NCBI GenBank assembly: GCA_013076295.1
Contig: RQOL01000855.1
Location: 1,426,001 to 1,490,000, forward strand
Length of the DNA: 64,000 bases
Source of the DNA: Sanderia malayensis
Taxonomy: Eukaryota; Cnidaria; Scyphozoa; Semaeostomeae; Pelagiidae
Direction of reading: 5' to 3'
In this document: one piece after another, positions 38,181 through 50,900 of the stretch
How the letters are laid out: the number at the start of each line of letters is the position of its first letter
How positions within the stretch are numbered: the stretch's first letter is position 1
Translations under genes and position numbers: made by a program
The notes under the pieces: generated by a model
Seen by the model: only the letters and a program-made list of their open reading frames with translations
Database searches by the model: none
What the model was told of the DNA's origin: nothing

Positions 38181-41100
38181 CTACTCAGATTCCGCAGGGT
38201 TTCCATCTCCATGAGGACGAAAGGTTGTGTAATGAGCTATTTCTGCCACCTCAGCATAATAATGTTCAATTGGTGCGGCGATAGAGTCCTTGAACAAAGT
38301 AAAATAAAGAGAGAATGAGCGCATGCGCAGAAACAATGCATGATGGAAACAACAACAGCAACAATAACAACAACAACCACCAATATTGAAGGTATGCCAA
38401 TGACGTCATTTGCGATGAAATCGTAAACATTTCTTACCAGCTCTTGGTGGTTGTCGGATTCGTCCTCCATTTCTCCTCGACTTTTTCTAAAATCAAAGTA
38501 AATCAATAAGTCAACAAAGCAAAATACCTTAGCTTAGCTTCAAATACATTGTGTCGTACAAAACGCAGAAGTAATGGCATTGAAACTCGTAAAGTAACAG
38601 GGAAAGTTTCAATTGAAGAAATCAAGCTAATACAACAACATATATCCCCCTATATTGCTATATGTTATCATACTTACTTTTGCATCCGTTTCTTTATGAA
38701 TAACAAAATGGCGACGAGGATAATAAATCCCAAGCCTCCACCAACCAAAGCAACAACAGTTGTCAAAATTGGATCTAGTGATGAAGCAAACAATAGTTTA
38801 TGCAGCGCATGAATTCGATAAAATATAACGATGGAGATTAATTCTAACAACGTACTCTTCCGTTTTCCAGTGCTTTTTTCTGCCACGTTGGCTGCAGGAA
38901 CGTAAGCTAACTCGAAAGACTTGACAGTTTTATCGCCACATCCGCAAATTGTGCATTTAGATACAACGAAAACACCAGACCGACTTCCATTCGCATTCTG
39001 AATAACAACATTTGATTCTTTGCCAGAAACGATACCTTCCTCTCTTTTTGACCAACTGCCTTTAAACTCTATGGTATACTTGAAGAAAAACGCACCTTTC
39101 TCATGCCTGGATGGGTCCTGGAACATCAAAATGTATGTCTTAATCATGGATAGCAACAGACCATATCGAAGAGCAGCGAGAGAAAATGCAGCATAGCAAA
39201 ATTTGAATGAAACTCATACTTTCCACGTGAATTCAATTGATCTGATCCTTTTGTGCGCTTTCAACTGCACATCTTCAAGCCTGGGTATATCTGCCTCAAA
39301 CAACAACAAATGTAGAATAGAAGATAGCAAAGACATTAAGTTACACCTACAAAGTTAAACTACTTTAAAATACGCCAACATATTAAGAAATGCTGACTTA
39401 CAATTATTCTTCGTAGCCTTGATGATACATGAAATAGTTGGACTATTTGTGCTGGAAAATAACACGTTTTCAACACAAATTGTATAATTCGTACAAGGAA
39501 GAAGCGGCTTGTCTATGATGTCCCGAGTGCATTGGTTCTGCTTGCCATCGCATCGTTTGTGATAGGTGGCCTAAACAACACAAAACTCATACTCAACATC
39601 CTCATATCAAACAGCAACAAGCAGAATAATTAAACCTACACACTATATATAAATTTAAACTTAATATTACTACTCAATTTCAAAACCTTAAACCTCAAAA
39701 TTAACAACAAATCATTCCAACATTAACTTAATGTGCGATTTTTCAAATTGGGCCTAGGCGAAGCAGACAGGCCGAAGGAAAATTGAAAGTATCTCGGGTT
39801 GAAAAAAGGAATAACGCTATCACCTGTTGATATTTTGCTCCTCTCATCGTCGAAAGAATTTTTAATATTCTTGTTAGGATCTTACTGGTGAAGCATAGTA
39901 CATAAACAATTGCAGGATCAAGTTTTCTCTCAGACAGCACACTTTCCATGTTTCCCTTCTCATTCTTGAGTATGGAGTTCTCTTGAAACTCCCGGGGTAC
40001 ATGATTTATCTAAGTTTCTATTGTTAAATGATTTGCCAATCACAATCCATTTACTGTCACGTCATATACGCTCCTGCGCAGTACCAATAATAACGCTACT
40101 GCGCATGCTGACCACCTCTCTCCTCCGCACAGCGTAACCCTAACCCTAAGCCTAACCCTAAGGCCAATGCCTCAGCCATATGGACACCCATACGTCATAT
40201 ACGCTCCTGCGCAGTGCCAACAATTACACTACTGCGCATTCTCACCACCTTTCTCCTCCGCATAACGCAACCCTAACCCTAAGCCTAACCCTAAGGCCAA
40301 TGCATCAGCCATATGGACACCCATACGTCATATACGCTCCTGCGCAGTACCAATAATAACGCCACTGCGCATTCTCACCACCTTTCTCCTCCGCATAACG
40401 CAACCCTAAGCCTAAGCCTAACCCAAAGGCCAATGCCTCAGCCATATGGACACCCATACGTCATATACGCTCCTGCGCAGTACCAATAATAACGCCACTG
40501 CGCATTCTCACCACCTTTCTCCTCCGCATAACGCAACCCTAAGCCTAAGCCTAACCCTAAGGCCAATGCCTCAGCCATATGGACACCCATACGTCATATA
40601 CGCTCCTGCGCAGTACCAATAATAACGCTACTGCGCATGCTGACCACCTTTCTCCTCCACACAGCGCAACCCTAAGCCTAAGCCTAACCCAAAGGCCAAT
40701 GCCTCAGCCATATGGACACCCATACGTCATATACGCTCCTGCGCAGTACCAATAACAACGCTACTGCGCATGCTGACCACCTTTCTCCTCCGCACAGCGC
40801 AACCCTAACCCTAAGCCTAACCCTAAGGCCAATGCCTCAGCCATATGGACACCCATACGTCATATACTCTCCTGCGCAGTACCAATAATTACGCTACTGC
40901 GCATTCTCACCACCTTTCTCCTCCGCATAACGCAACCCTAAGCCTAGCCTAACCCTAAGGCCAATGCCTCAGCCATATGGACACCCATACGTCACATACG
41001 CTCCTGCGCAGTACCAATAATTACGCTACTGCGCATTCTCACTACCTTTCTCCTCCGCATAACGCAACCCTAAGCCTAAGCCTAACCCTAAGGCCAATGC

Positions 41101-43442
41101 CTCAGCCACTGTACGTCACATACGCTCCTGCGCAGTAACAATAGTAACGCTACTGCGCATTCTCACCACCTTTCTCCTCCGCACAACGCAACCCTAACCC
41201 TAAGCCTAACCCTAAGGCCAATGCATCAGCCATATGGACACCCATACGTCATATACGCTCCTGCGCAGTACCAATAATAACGCTACTGCGCATGCTGACC
41301 ACCTCTCTCCTCCGCACAGCGTAACCCTAACCCTAAGCCTTACCCAAAGGCCAATGCCTCAGCCATATGGACACCCATACGTCATATACGCTCCTGCGCA
41401 GTACTAAAAATTACGCTACTGCGCATTCTCGCCACCTTTCTCCTCCGCATAACGCAACCCTAAGCCTAAGCCTAACCCAAAGGCCAATGCCTTAGCCACT
41501 GTACGTCATATACGCTCCTGCGCAGCACCAACAATAACACTACTGCGCATACTGACCACCTTTCTCCTCCACACAGCCTAACCCTTTTGTCTAGGCTGAC
41601 AAAACTTACTTTTCCAAATTGAGAGAGCATTTAAGTGATAAGAAATGTAGGACAGACAAATACTGATACTTACATGATCAATGACTTTATTTACATTTTT
41701 TGTCCTTGCCATTGTAACCTTTGAACTGGAAAGGGAATCCCCACTTGGTAGATGCCAGGATATGTAGAAACTCCCCCTGCCATTCACGTCCAATAATTGA
41801 ACTTTTAAAGTTGGTCTGTGATCTGCAAGGAAGGAACTTTGATAAAGCAAGGAGCATAATAAATGAACTTAAGCAGGAGTTGTGAAGACCATCTTTGGGT
41901 TACACCCTGATAGGTTATTAATAGAATGCATGACAGATTAAAAAGGCAAGAGTAATTATAATCATAATTACAATCATAATAGTATTACAGGTTGCTACGT
42001 TAAGGAAAGTTCTTACGAAACAGTGGCAAAACAAATAGCAAGCAATTTAACACACTGAGCCAGCAAAAGGGACACAGAAAAACAAATAACACAGAAAAAG
42101 GTATTCAAATAATAAAGATACCAAAACACTAAATTTTATGAAATAAACAAGATTTGAAAAAACTTACCACTTATACATTTTTGTATAACATTTCTCATTA
42201 TTGTACGGGTTTCCGTTTTTCCATATTTGTTTGCTGCCTCCAACTTCATGACATATGTGGCGTCTCCGACAACTTGCCTTTGGACACATCCATCAGTTGT
42301 GATATTGAATGCTTCACACTGCACATTCGTCCAAACTGTGTTTACTGATCCACACCAATCATTTGAGAAAGAACTACGGCAAATTCTGAATTTGAATTTG
42401 TTCACTTTGTTTTGACTGTTAAGTTGTGGAAAATACCAAACAATATTGCTTTCAGCTACATACAAACAGCTGAAAGATGGTATTGCAGGCTTAGCTGAAA
42501 GAAATAACATGAGTCTACATTGATCACTATGAAACAGGATATTGAAATACCAGGAAGGCTACATGACTACGCCTGTTCAATTTTTTCTTTATACTCAATT
42601 GATTGGAGTCTATAATTTTTGGGTATTCTGGCGGCTAAAATCAATGTAATTTTTGTCCTTTATTTGTCAATGATTAAAACGCTTCAATTAAAATCAAGAT
42701 ATTCTGCCAATTATTAAGACAAAAATAAAACAATAAAAACAAAGTCAACAAACCGAGTTCGGCGTTAAGCGGACTCAATTTTTTATATTTCATCATGCTA
42801 ATATTTGATAACAATCCTGAAACTCTTTGACAGGGAAATTAATAAATAAATCATAAGAAACATACCTCCAATGTGAACATAAATAGTTGATGAATTCTCA
42901 AATGAATGGTTTACTCTAGCATGACACGTGTAGGCTGTAGATTCATCAATACTCGCATTTCGAAATACAAGTTGATGCGTTTGGTTATTTATTCTAACTT
43001 CTTCCAATCCAGAATCTCCTTGAATTCTTGAACCATCCCGTGTCCAATATATGGCAAGTGTCTTTGAGCGAGGAGACTGTTTCACCGTGCAATTAACAAC
43101 ATGTTTGCTGTTGATAGAAAACCACACTTCTTTCCGTGTCTCTAAAATCACGTTTCCTTTAATAAAATCAAGTAAAACCAATCATAATTCGCTACTGATT
43201 ATTGACAGATGATAAACAAAAAAGAAACATGAAAGTTTTATCAAAATTGAACAGGTTTTGCTTTAATGATAGGTCGCATGCCCGTGCCGTGCTGGGCGCA
43301 CGAGGATTATGGCCTAGCAAGCAAAGAGAGTTGTCAACATGAGTTTATATGAAATTAACGGAAACTTACCATCAGCTGCCAGCACTGTAATAAGAGAAAT
43401 AAGGATGCATAGCATTAACAAATTGGAATGACGTATCTCCAT
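38181..43442 (-). CDS. Type I membrane receptor, Ig plus FN3 domains (gp130/cytokine-receptor-like)
   Basis: Ten exons, all phases consistent, 531 residues: 43370-43442, 42866-43156, 42168-42494, 41674-41822, 39402-39570, 39220-39290, 38856-39117, 38678-38774, 38438-38486, 38181-38288. Signal peptide: MEIRHSNLLMLCILISLITV. An Ig domain follows (VVNCTV...IYWTRDG...STAYTCHA). The next exon is a cytokine-receptor D2-like FN3 ('PAIPSFSCLY', four or more Cys, ending 'MKLEAANKYGKTE'). Two more FN3-like modules, with a WSKRE sequence but no true WSxWS, precede a transmembrane helix (VVALVGGGLGFIILVAILLF). The tail is about 65 residues with HYYAEV and HYTTF tyrosines. The order resembles gp130-class receptors but without a visible Box1. 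An Ig/FN3 adhesion protein is the alternative. Confidence 0.72.
40060..41586. repeat. 133-bp minisatellite with telomere-like CCCTAA runs
   Basis: About twelve head-to-tail copies of a ~133-bp unit in an intron of the Ig/FN3 receptor; unit starts near 40060, 40193, 40326, 40459, 40592, 40725, 40858, 40990, 41113, 41247, 41380 and 41504. Each unit carries 'cgctcctgcgcagta', 'ctactgcgcatgctgac', then 'aaccctaaccctaagccta', then 'aatgcctcagccatatgg'. Copies differ by a few substitutions; two lack the 'atatggacacccata' segment. Confidence 0.95.
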
Positions 43443-44246
43443 TTTTCGATCTCGACCATTTTCGTAATTCAAAACAAGTAACAAATTACGAATGTTCAGC
43501 AACAAAATATTAACTTCCACCTTCCTCCATCGCCACAGATTCGTGAAAGAAAACACACCCAGCATGATACTTCATGTAACCTACAAGAACATAAACAGGA
43601 AGAAATTTACTTCCAAGAATTGAACGATTGGTCTATTCAAGTTGACACTTCCTTATTGTATGCCACATTGAGCACAAATATCCTTTCTAAACTTCTCCAC
43701 AACCATCTAAAACAAGCAACAAGATAATTAATGCAATAAAAACACGTTTAGCTAACAATATATTTCAAACAAAGACAACATGCAATTAACATTAAATTAT
43801 CGTTTTTAATTAATTCATGAATTCTCTCATCATTTCCCACCTCTCCTTTTATTCACGCGATTAAGTTATATAAACATTTACAAAAAACGTAGCATACCAA
43901 AAGCTAACAATAGTCTATCATATCTAGAGATAACAGCATTTTAAGAAAAAATAAATAAGAATATACAACTAATTGAAAGAACAAAAATGCATGTGAGACA
44001 TTTTCAATACCAAGACAGCAGCTTTGCAAATATAAAATCATGTGTAATAAAATAAATTTTGCTAAAAGGGAAATGATGGCTTGATGTGAAATGGAAAATT
44101 TATCGTTTTTGTGCCATGAAAACACGTAAACTAGACCAGTTCATAGCACTTAAGAAATAGTTTTACGATGATGTAATTATGATGGTGATGATGATGAGTG
44201 TATAACAGCACACAAACACACAAAGCTCCTTCACAGTGGTGCATGA
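43443..44246. other. Spacer between ZIP transporter and receptor genes
   Basis: Promoter side of the receptor (43443 onward) and 3' UTR of the transporter. AT-rich, no gene recognised. Confidence 0.5.
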
Positions 44247-47094
44247 TTATATTGAAATATCACCGGAGTATATAGCCAGCAGAAGCATTAATGAATAGCC
44301 AAGAACAATCGCAAAATTCACAAGCAGAAAATTCTTTATTGTTGCACGTCTTGAAGAACCACTCAACGTCACTTGCATCCCTGTGGCTTCTGGAAGCTGC
44401 AAAGAAATAACATGCTACAGACACAGATACACAGGTCAACACACACAACACACATACACAAACACATACAGGTCCATTTTGGAGTCCCCATCAAAAGACA
44501 CCTCCATACAACGAGCAAACACATTGGTCCCAGTGCAGTGGTCTTAGTCATATAAAGGTTCAAATGTAGCATCTTTCAGTGAAAACGAAAACATATCAAG
44601 TTAAAAAGCTAAATATAAAAGGAAATGAGTGTTACCATGTCAACCAGTGAGATGTAAAGGAACATCCCAGCAGCCATTGCGTAAATCCATTGAACAATAT
44701 GAGTTGTGCTTCCTAGGACAGTCCCAATGACCATACCGATGTAACATGTGCATGCGGAAAGGAAGTTTGCAACAATCGCTTGTTTGTATGTCAGTCCTGA
44801 GTTTAAAAGGATTGCAAAATCACCTGGAATAATAGAAAATGTTAAAAAATACTAGCAAAAAGGTGATCAATACTTTAGAAATATTCAAGAAATAGATGAA
44901 AAATTTTCAATAAATAGTTCAGGAATGGCTGGGGAATACGAAAATAAATTGAGGATAATCAGTGAAGAATATATGAGGCAGAAATTATAAATGTACCAAG
45001 TTCATGGGGCAATTCTTCACAGAAAATAGCCAAACTGGTGCTGATCCCTTCAACAGTATTACTAGTGTATGACACACCGATGGCCAAGCCATCAATGAAA
45101 TTATGGAGTCCATCACCAAGAATGATCATCCAAGCAACTGGTGCAACTTTCTCGAATATTTTCACCCTATTTGATGACGAATTATCATCAAAGTATTCCT
45201 TTGCGTTCTTTCTGTCCACCCCATGGTCTCCGGCAATGTTTAAACTATCAACTCCGTGTTCGTGCTGGCAGTTCTTGTCAGATACATGCACGCTATCTAA
45301 TGCATGTGCATCATGCATGCAGTCAACATCTCCAATAGCACTCAAAGGCATATCTGGAGAATCAGTTGCAGAAACATCAAATAAATTGCTTTTCGCTTTT
45401 GATCTCCTTGTCTTCTACAATAACATAAGAAAAGTTAACATCAATATAATCACAAATTTGTATTTATCATTTGAACTTTCAGCAATCTTGCTTTACTTTG
45501 TTTGAGCCATGATCTTTTGAGAAAATAGTAGAATATTTTTTAAATAAAATAGTTAAAATCGCGTAGGGTAATAAATACCTTCCATTCTGCAAATCTGATG
45601 TAGATTTTCATGAGATTTTCAGTGATGAAGAAGAAGTATACACCAACCACTATCACACTGCATTTCCATAGATATGCTATTGAACCATCTTTTCCAAATC
45701 CAAAAGCCTGCAACATGAAATACAAATAAAACATAGAGAGGGGAGGTTAATAGAGAGGAGGCTGAATAGAGAGGGGGGTTTATTAGAGAGGGGGCTTAAT
45801 AAAGAAGGGGCTTAATAGAGAGGGGAGCTTATTAGAGCTTTTACGGTGGCTGACATGGTGATCAAACTTACATGTGGGGTTAGATGGAGAAGGCCACTTC
45901 CACCAAGAACTCCAACTGCTAATGAAACCATGAAGAGAAGAACTTGCTTATAGACAGCCGTATTCATGAATGGTACAACAAAGGCTCCAAGCATAGATGC
46001 CAAACTTATTATAGTTACAGAGAGGATACCATACCCCCAAGCTGCAAAAAATGAAAAAAGACAAATTTAGTTAAGCTCTTTGTTTGGCTACCTGTTTGTC
46101 TGGCACCAGACAGTCAAGAATGTCTGAAGAAATAAAACCAATGAAAAAAAATGAGCACAGAATTATTAGACCATAGCAAAACATTGAACATATAAAGACT
46201 ACTAGGTGGGCGATTAAATCTGCATAAGTTGATTGTCGTGGATTTTTATTAAGAAGATCAGCTGATTTAAATCTCCATAATCAACTTAAAAATCTAGCCA
46301 ACATTTGAAGTATATCATTTCACTTTCTAAAAATCATCACATCTTTATATGTATGCTGTTTATAAAGCAACATATTCTTTAATAATTTTAGATATGAATT
46401 AATGTATCTTCTCTTACCTTTTGCACTTTTTACTTTACCATAATTATTAATATCTTTAGATGCAACTATTTTCTTGGCGCAAGATTTTGTCCTAATTTGT
46501 TCAAGGAGAGTTGGGCAGACCACTTGAAAACTCGACACATTGAGGTATTGAGTATTGCTGAATCCATTATTGGAAAATACATCATCCGCTGTCATACACT
46601 GCAAAAGTATGCAAAATAATGAAACTTAGCATCGGGCATCGGCAAAACTTTCCAGGAAGTAGAAAGCGATACCAATCCTATCATTCTACCAGTAACTTTA
46701 TATTGTGATTTACGTGATAAAAACAACACTTGGTTTTTGTCCACGTTGCAATTTTTTTGTAAATAATTCCACATCCACGATGTAAATAAAAAATGCCAAG
46801 ACAAAGAAGTGAAGACAAATAATCTAAAATGACAACCTTATTTGATTGCTTTCCAAGATCTTTCCCACCACTTTCGAGTCCAAGATCTTTCATTAAAAAT
46901 TGAAATTGTGTCCTGTTAATTCCATTAGCACTTGCAAATTTATCAAATAAAAAATTAGTTTCCGGTAAATTGGTGTTTCTTGACGTTCGTCTTAAAACTG
47001 GCCTAAATCCATTTGAAAAATCAACGTTAAACTCCGCATTTGTTCGGCAGGAAAGCGAAATGACAACCAAGAAGATAATTTTTGTGCCATCCAT
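44247..47094 (-). CDS. ZIP-family metal transporter (SLC39A8/14-like)
   Basis: Seven exons: 46837-47094, 46418-46598, 45872-46041, 45579-45707, 44997-45414, 44636-44823, 44247-44396; 497 residues (human ZIP14 is about 490). Signal peptide [16 protein letters not shown], then a Cys-containing ectodomain. Helix I is '[17 protein letters not shown]', helix III region 'SGLLHLTPH'. A His-rich cytosolic loop follows ('[13 protein letters not shown]', 'CQHEHGVD'). Helix IV has [10 protein letters not shown] and helix [15 protein letters not shown]. The Glu in place of the first His of HExPHE is typical of ZIP8/ZIP14, which move Zn, Fe, Mn and Cd into the cytosol. The C-terminus is IYSGDISI, like the YxGxI ends of ZIP8/14. 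Confidence 0.94.
45735..45840. repeat. GGGGCTTAATAGAG minisatellite, short copy
   Basis: Five or six units in intron 3 of the ZIP gene, ending 'gagcttttacggtggc', the same boundary seen at 2513. Confidence 0.85.
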
Positions 47095-47948
47095 GTCAAT
47101 TTATGCCAAGCCAATTGATTTTCCTTTTATGCATTGGCAAATAAAATCATAATAAGCTGTCTGTTTGAAAAGTTGCACTGAAAATCTTGATAATATTGAT
47201 GCGTTGAAGGTTGTGCATGCGATGTAACACGCTTGGCTTTAGTCACCAGGCCTTTACGCATTGAGACACGCAAGCATAAATTGCCACAAGTGGAAACTCA
47301 AACACAAATAAAACAACAGATGTCCTTCCTCCTCCTTTTCAAGTATATAGCCTGCTTTACTCCAATTACATAATTGAACAACTTACAGACGGGATCATAA
47401 GCATGATAATTATTTCTAATACTGAGAGATGTATGTAAAAAGAAAGCTAATTGTCTGGTTCAAAACCTATGGTGAGCAGTTGACAAATAGAAAGCGATAG
47501 ATATCCCCCTATACAAACATTTTATTTTCTTCCAATTCTATACTACAATTCTACACTTGGACAATTTCCAAATGCAATCATAAGCATGGTAATAATTTCT
47601 AATACTAAAAATTTCCAGAAAAATATGTTCCATCCCTTATCGTTCAGGGAATATATTGGCGTTTCTGACAATAGTGTTAACTTGGGCTACTGAATTTTAA
47701 AATCTTCAATACGAATATTTAAATAATTAGAGAATTGAGCTGTTAAGAAAGCAAGTATAAATAAAAATCATTTCGACCTTAGCTGTGGTAATCAGATTAT
47801 CATTGCTTAGCAATGGAACAATATGAATTCTGTAAAAACATTTAAAATCTTTGAAAATACCAAGCCGCACTTACACTACTCAGTACATTGATTTATGCAC
47901 TGTCATGTTAGAGGATCTGTAACATTTTGACGTGGCAAAAAATGTATG
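47095..47948. other. Spacer upstream of ZIP gene / downstream of RASEF-like gene
   Basis: No gene recognised. Two related segments 'gcatgataattatttctaatact' and 'gcatggtaataatttctaatact' (47400 and 47584) form a diverged direct repeat about 185 bp apart. Confidence 0.5.
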
Positions 47949-50900
47949 TTACCTGTTGCAGCACTTCTTCTTCTTTTGTTCTGACAAAACTTCAAGATTT
48001 AAGACGCTACGTTTCATCAGGGAATCCTCCTTTTCTTCTAGTTTTCTACAACAACAACAACAATTCATGAAGAAAATCTATTCATAGTGAATGAATCGTC
48101 AATACATAGCAAATAGATTAGTGGATGGTCTTCCAAAAAAAGTTATCAGCTCATGCTAAGACATACTGTAAAAACTCTATTAAGCCCACTCTCTGTTGAG
48201 CCCCCTCTCTAATAGGACCCCTCTCTATTAAGCCCCATCTCTAATAAGCCCCCTCTCTAATAAGCCCCCTCTCTATTAAGCCCCATCTCTAATAAGCCCC
48301 CTCTCTAATAAGCCCCCTCTCTATTAAGCCCCATCTCTAATAAGCCCCCTCTCTAATAAGCCCCCTCTCTATTAAGCCCCATCTCTAATAAGCCCCCTCT
48401 CTAATAAGCCCCCTCTCTATTAAGCCCTCTCTCTAATAAGACCCCTCTCTACTAACTCCCCTTTGGTTTCCTTTTCTTAAACCTCAAAAATAAAATATGC
48501 CAACTAGAGCTTCATAGAATTTATACGGTTATCATAAAAAAAATTAAAAACTATAGCTGCCTTAAAAATATCAAATAATAAAAATCAAAAACGCTTACTT
48601 TGCCAGCTTCACCATCGCTTGGTGAACATGCTCTCCTGATTTGGCACTAACTTCGCAATAACAACTGTTGTATTCCTTTTTAGAAACAGATAAAGTGACA
48701 TGAGATTATAATGCAAAATAAGATGTGAAATAACCGTCAAAAGTGCAATTATTTACCTTGGCCATTCTGGCAGCTAATTCAAAATTGATTTTTCGAAACC
48801 CATCGTCAGCCAAGTCGAGTTTATTTCCAAGAACCATCACTGTACACTCTGGTTCAGCCGAGTCCTAAATGAAAGAGAAACGTAGACTGATGTATGTCTT
48901 AACATTATATTCCAATGATGTCAAAATGCCACCCATGCAGAGTGTAGTGTAGAGAAATTTATCCGGTCTCTCTAGCATAAAAACCTGGAGCGTCAACCTT
49001 GAATCTAGCGACCTTTACCTTACCTTAGGCAAAAATCTACAGTCAGATGACGACCAAGCGTCTAGTTCCTGAGCTGTGGGTCACATTTTCGAAAAATGTT
49101 TCAATTTTTTTCGATATTCCTGTGCACCATGGGTTTCCGCACAGAACAAAATTTATCCGGTCTCTATAGCATAAAAACCTGGAGCACCAACCTTGAATCT
49201 AGCGATCTTTACCTTACCCTAGGCAAAATTCTACAGTCAAATGACGACCAAGCGTCTAGTTCCTGAGCTGTGGGTCACATTTTCGAAAAATGTTTCAATT
49301 TTTTTCGATATTCCTGTGCACCATAGGTTTTCGCACAGAACAAAATTTATCCGGTCTCTATAGCATAAAAACCTGGAGCACCAACCTTGAATCTAGCGAT
49401 CTTTACCTTACCCTAGGCAAAATTCTACAGTCAAATGACGACCAAGCGTCTAGTTCCTGAGCTGTGGGTCACATTTTCGAAAAATGTTTCAATTTTTTTC
49501 GATATTCCTGTGCACCATGGGTTTCCGCACAGAACAAAATTTATCCGGTCTCTATAGCATAAAAACCTGGAGCACCAACCTTGAATCTAGCGATCTTTAC
49601 CTTACCCTAGGCAAAATTCTACAGTCAAATGACGACCAAGCGTCTAGTTCCTGAGCTGTGGGTCACATTTTCGAAAAATGTTTCAATTTTTTTCGATATT
49701 CCTGTGCACCATGGGTTTCCGCACAGAACAAAATTTATCCGGTCTCTATAGCATAAAAACCATGAGCACCAACCTTGAATCTAGCGATCTTTACCTTACC
49801 CTAGGCAAAATTCTACAGTCAAATGACGACCAAGCGTCTAGTTCCTGGACTGTGGGTCACATTTTCGAAAAATGTTTCAATTTTTTTCGATGTTCCTGTG
49901 CACGATAGGTTACTACACAGAACACAACTTATTGTGTGCCCCTAGGATAAATAGTTGGAGCGCAAACTTTGAATCCAGCGACTTTAACATTATCTAATAT
50001 AAAAATGTACAGTCAGATGACAACGAGAGGTCTAGTTCTCGGCCTGGGGCCCACAAAATAGATGGGGCGCCCGATCTAAGAAGAGAGGAGAAGGAATTGG
50101 CTGGGGGACATGCTGGTGCATAACTAACTAAGAAATAACTAGCTTTAGAAATAGGTAAGAAATAAGAAACCAACCTCGATACTGTTCATCCAGCTTCGAA
50201 CATTTTTAAAAGACGATTCAGAACAAAGGTCGAACATGACAATCACGCCGTCAGCTTTTCTGAAATATTGCTTTGTAATGCTGCGAAACCTGAAGCAATG
50301 GAAAGCAAAGAGCATTGTTGATTCGAGATTGTAACACTTGCTGTTAATATAATTCGTACTTAACGTCGATATTGATACAAATTTCTACCTTTCCTGTCCC
50401 GCGGTGTCCCATAATTGCAATGCAACCCATTCTGTAAAAACTTTCATAACCTTAACTTGAAAGTCCACACCTGAAAAGCAAAGTAAAATTTCTCAACCAA
50501 CAAATCGTGTCATTATAAGAACTAACTGGTCCATGCGTCAATCACTTGAGCAATCGGCTCAATCATTGCTCAATCGATTGAATCATTGCTCAATCGATTC
50601 AATCATTGCCCAATCGATTGAATCACTGCTCAATCGATTCAATAACTGCTCTATTGATTGAATCATTGCTTAATCGATTCAATCATTGCTGAAGTGATTG
50701 AATCGTCCAACGATCAAGTGATCAATCAAACAAAACAATCACTAGATCAACCCATTATTGATTGCATTGCGTCTATTCAGCATTTTAACAACTATGCAAT
50801 TAATCATTGAACGAGAGAGGTCATAATTCAATGATTACAATGATTACAGTGATTCCAATGATTTATAATGATTACAATGATTCATACCAATAGTTGCTGA

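Noticed and set aside
40130..41585. Possible chromosome end or true telomere
   Set aside because: The CCCTAA runs are short and embedded in a 133-bp unit, with coding exons of one gene on both sides; it is interstitial.
38150..47100. A single multi-gene 'system' linking receptor, ZIP transporter and Rab genes
   Set aside because: They are ordinary separate genes with their own signal peptides, starts and stops; adjacency alone does not show a shared function.
48957..50070. CRISPR-like array
   Set aside because: Units are contiguous 194-bp tandem copies without variable spacers, in an animal intron.
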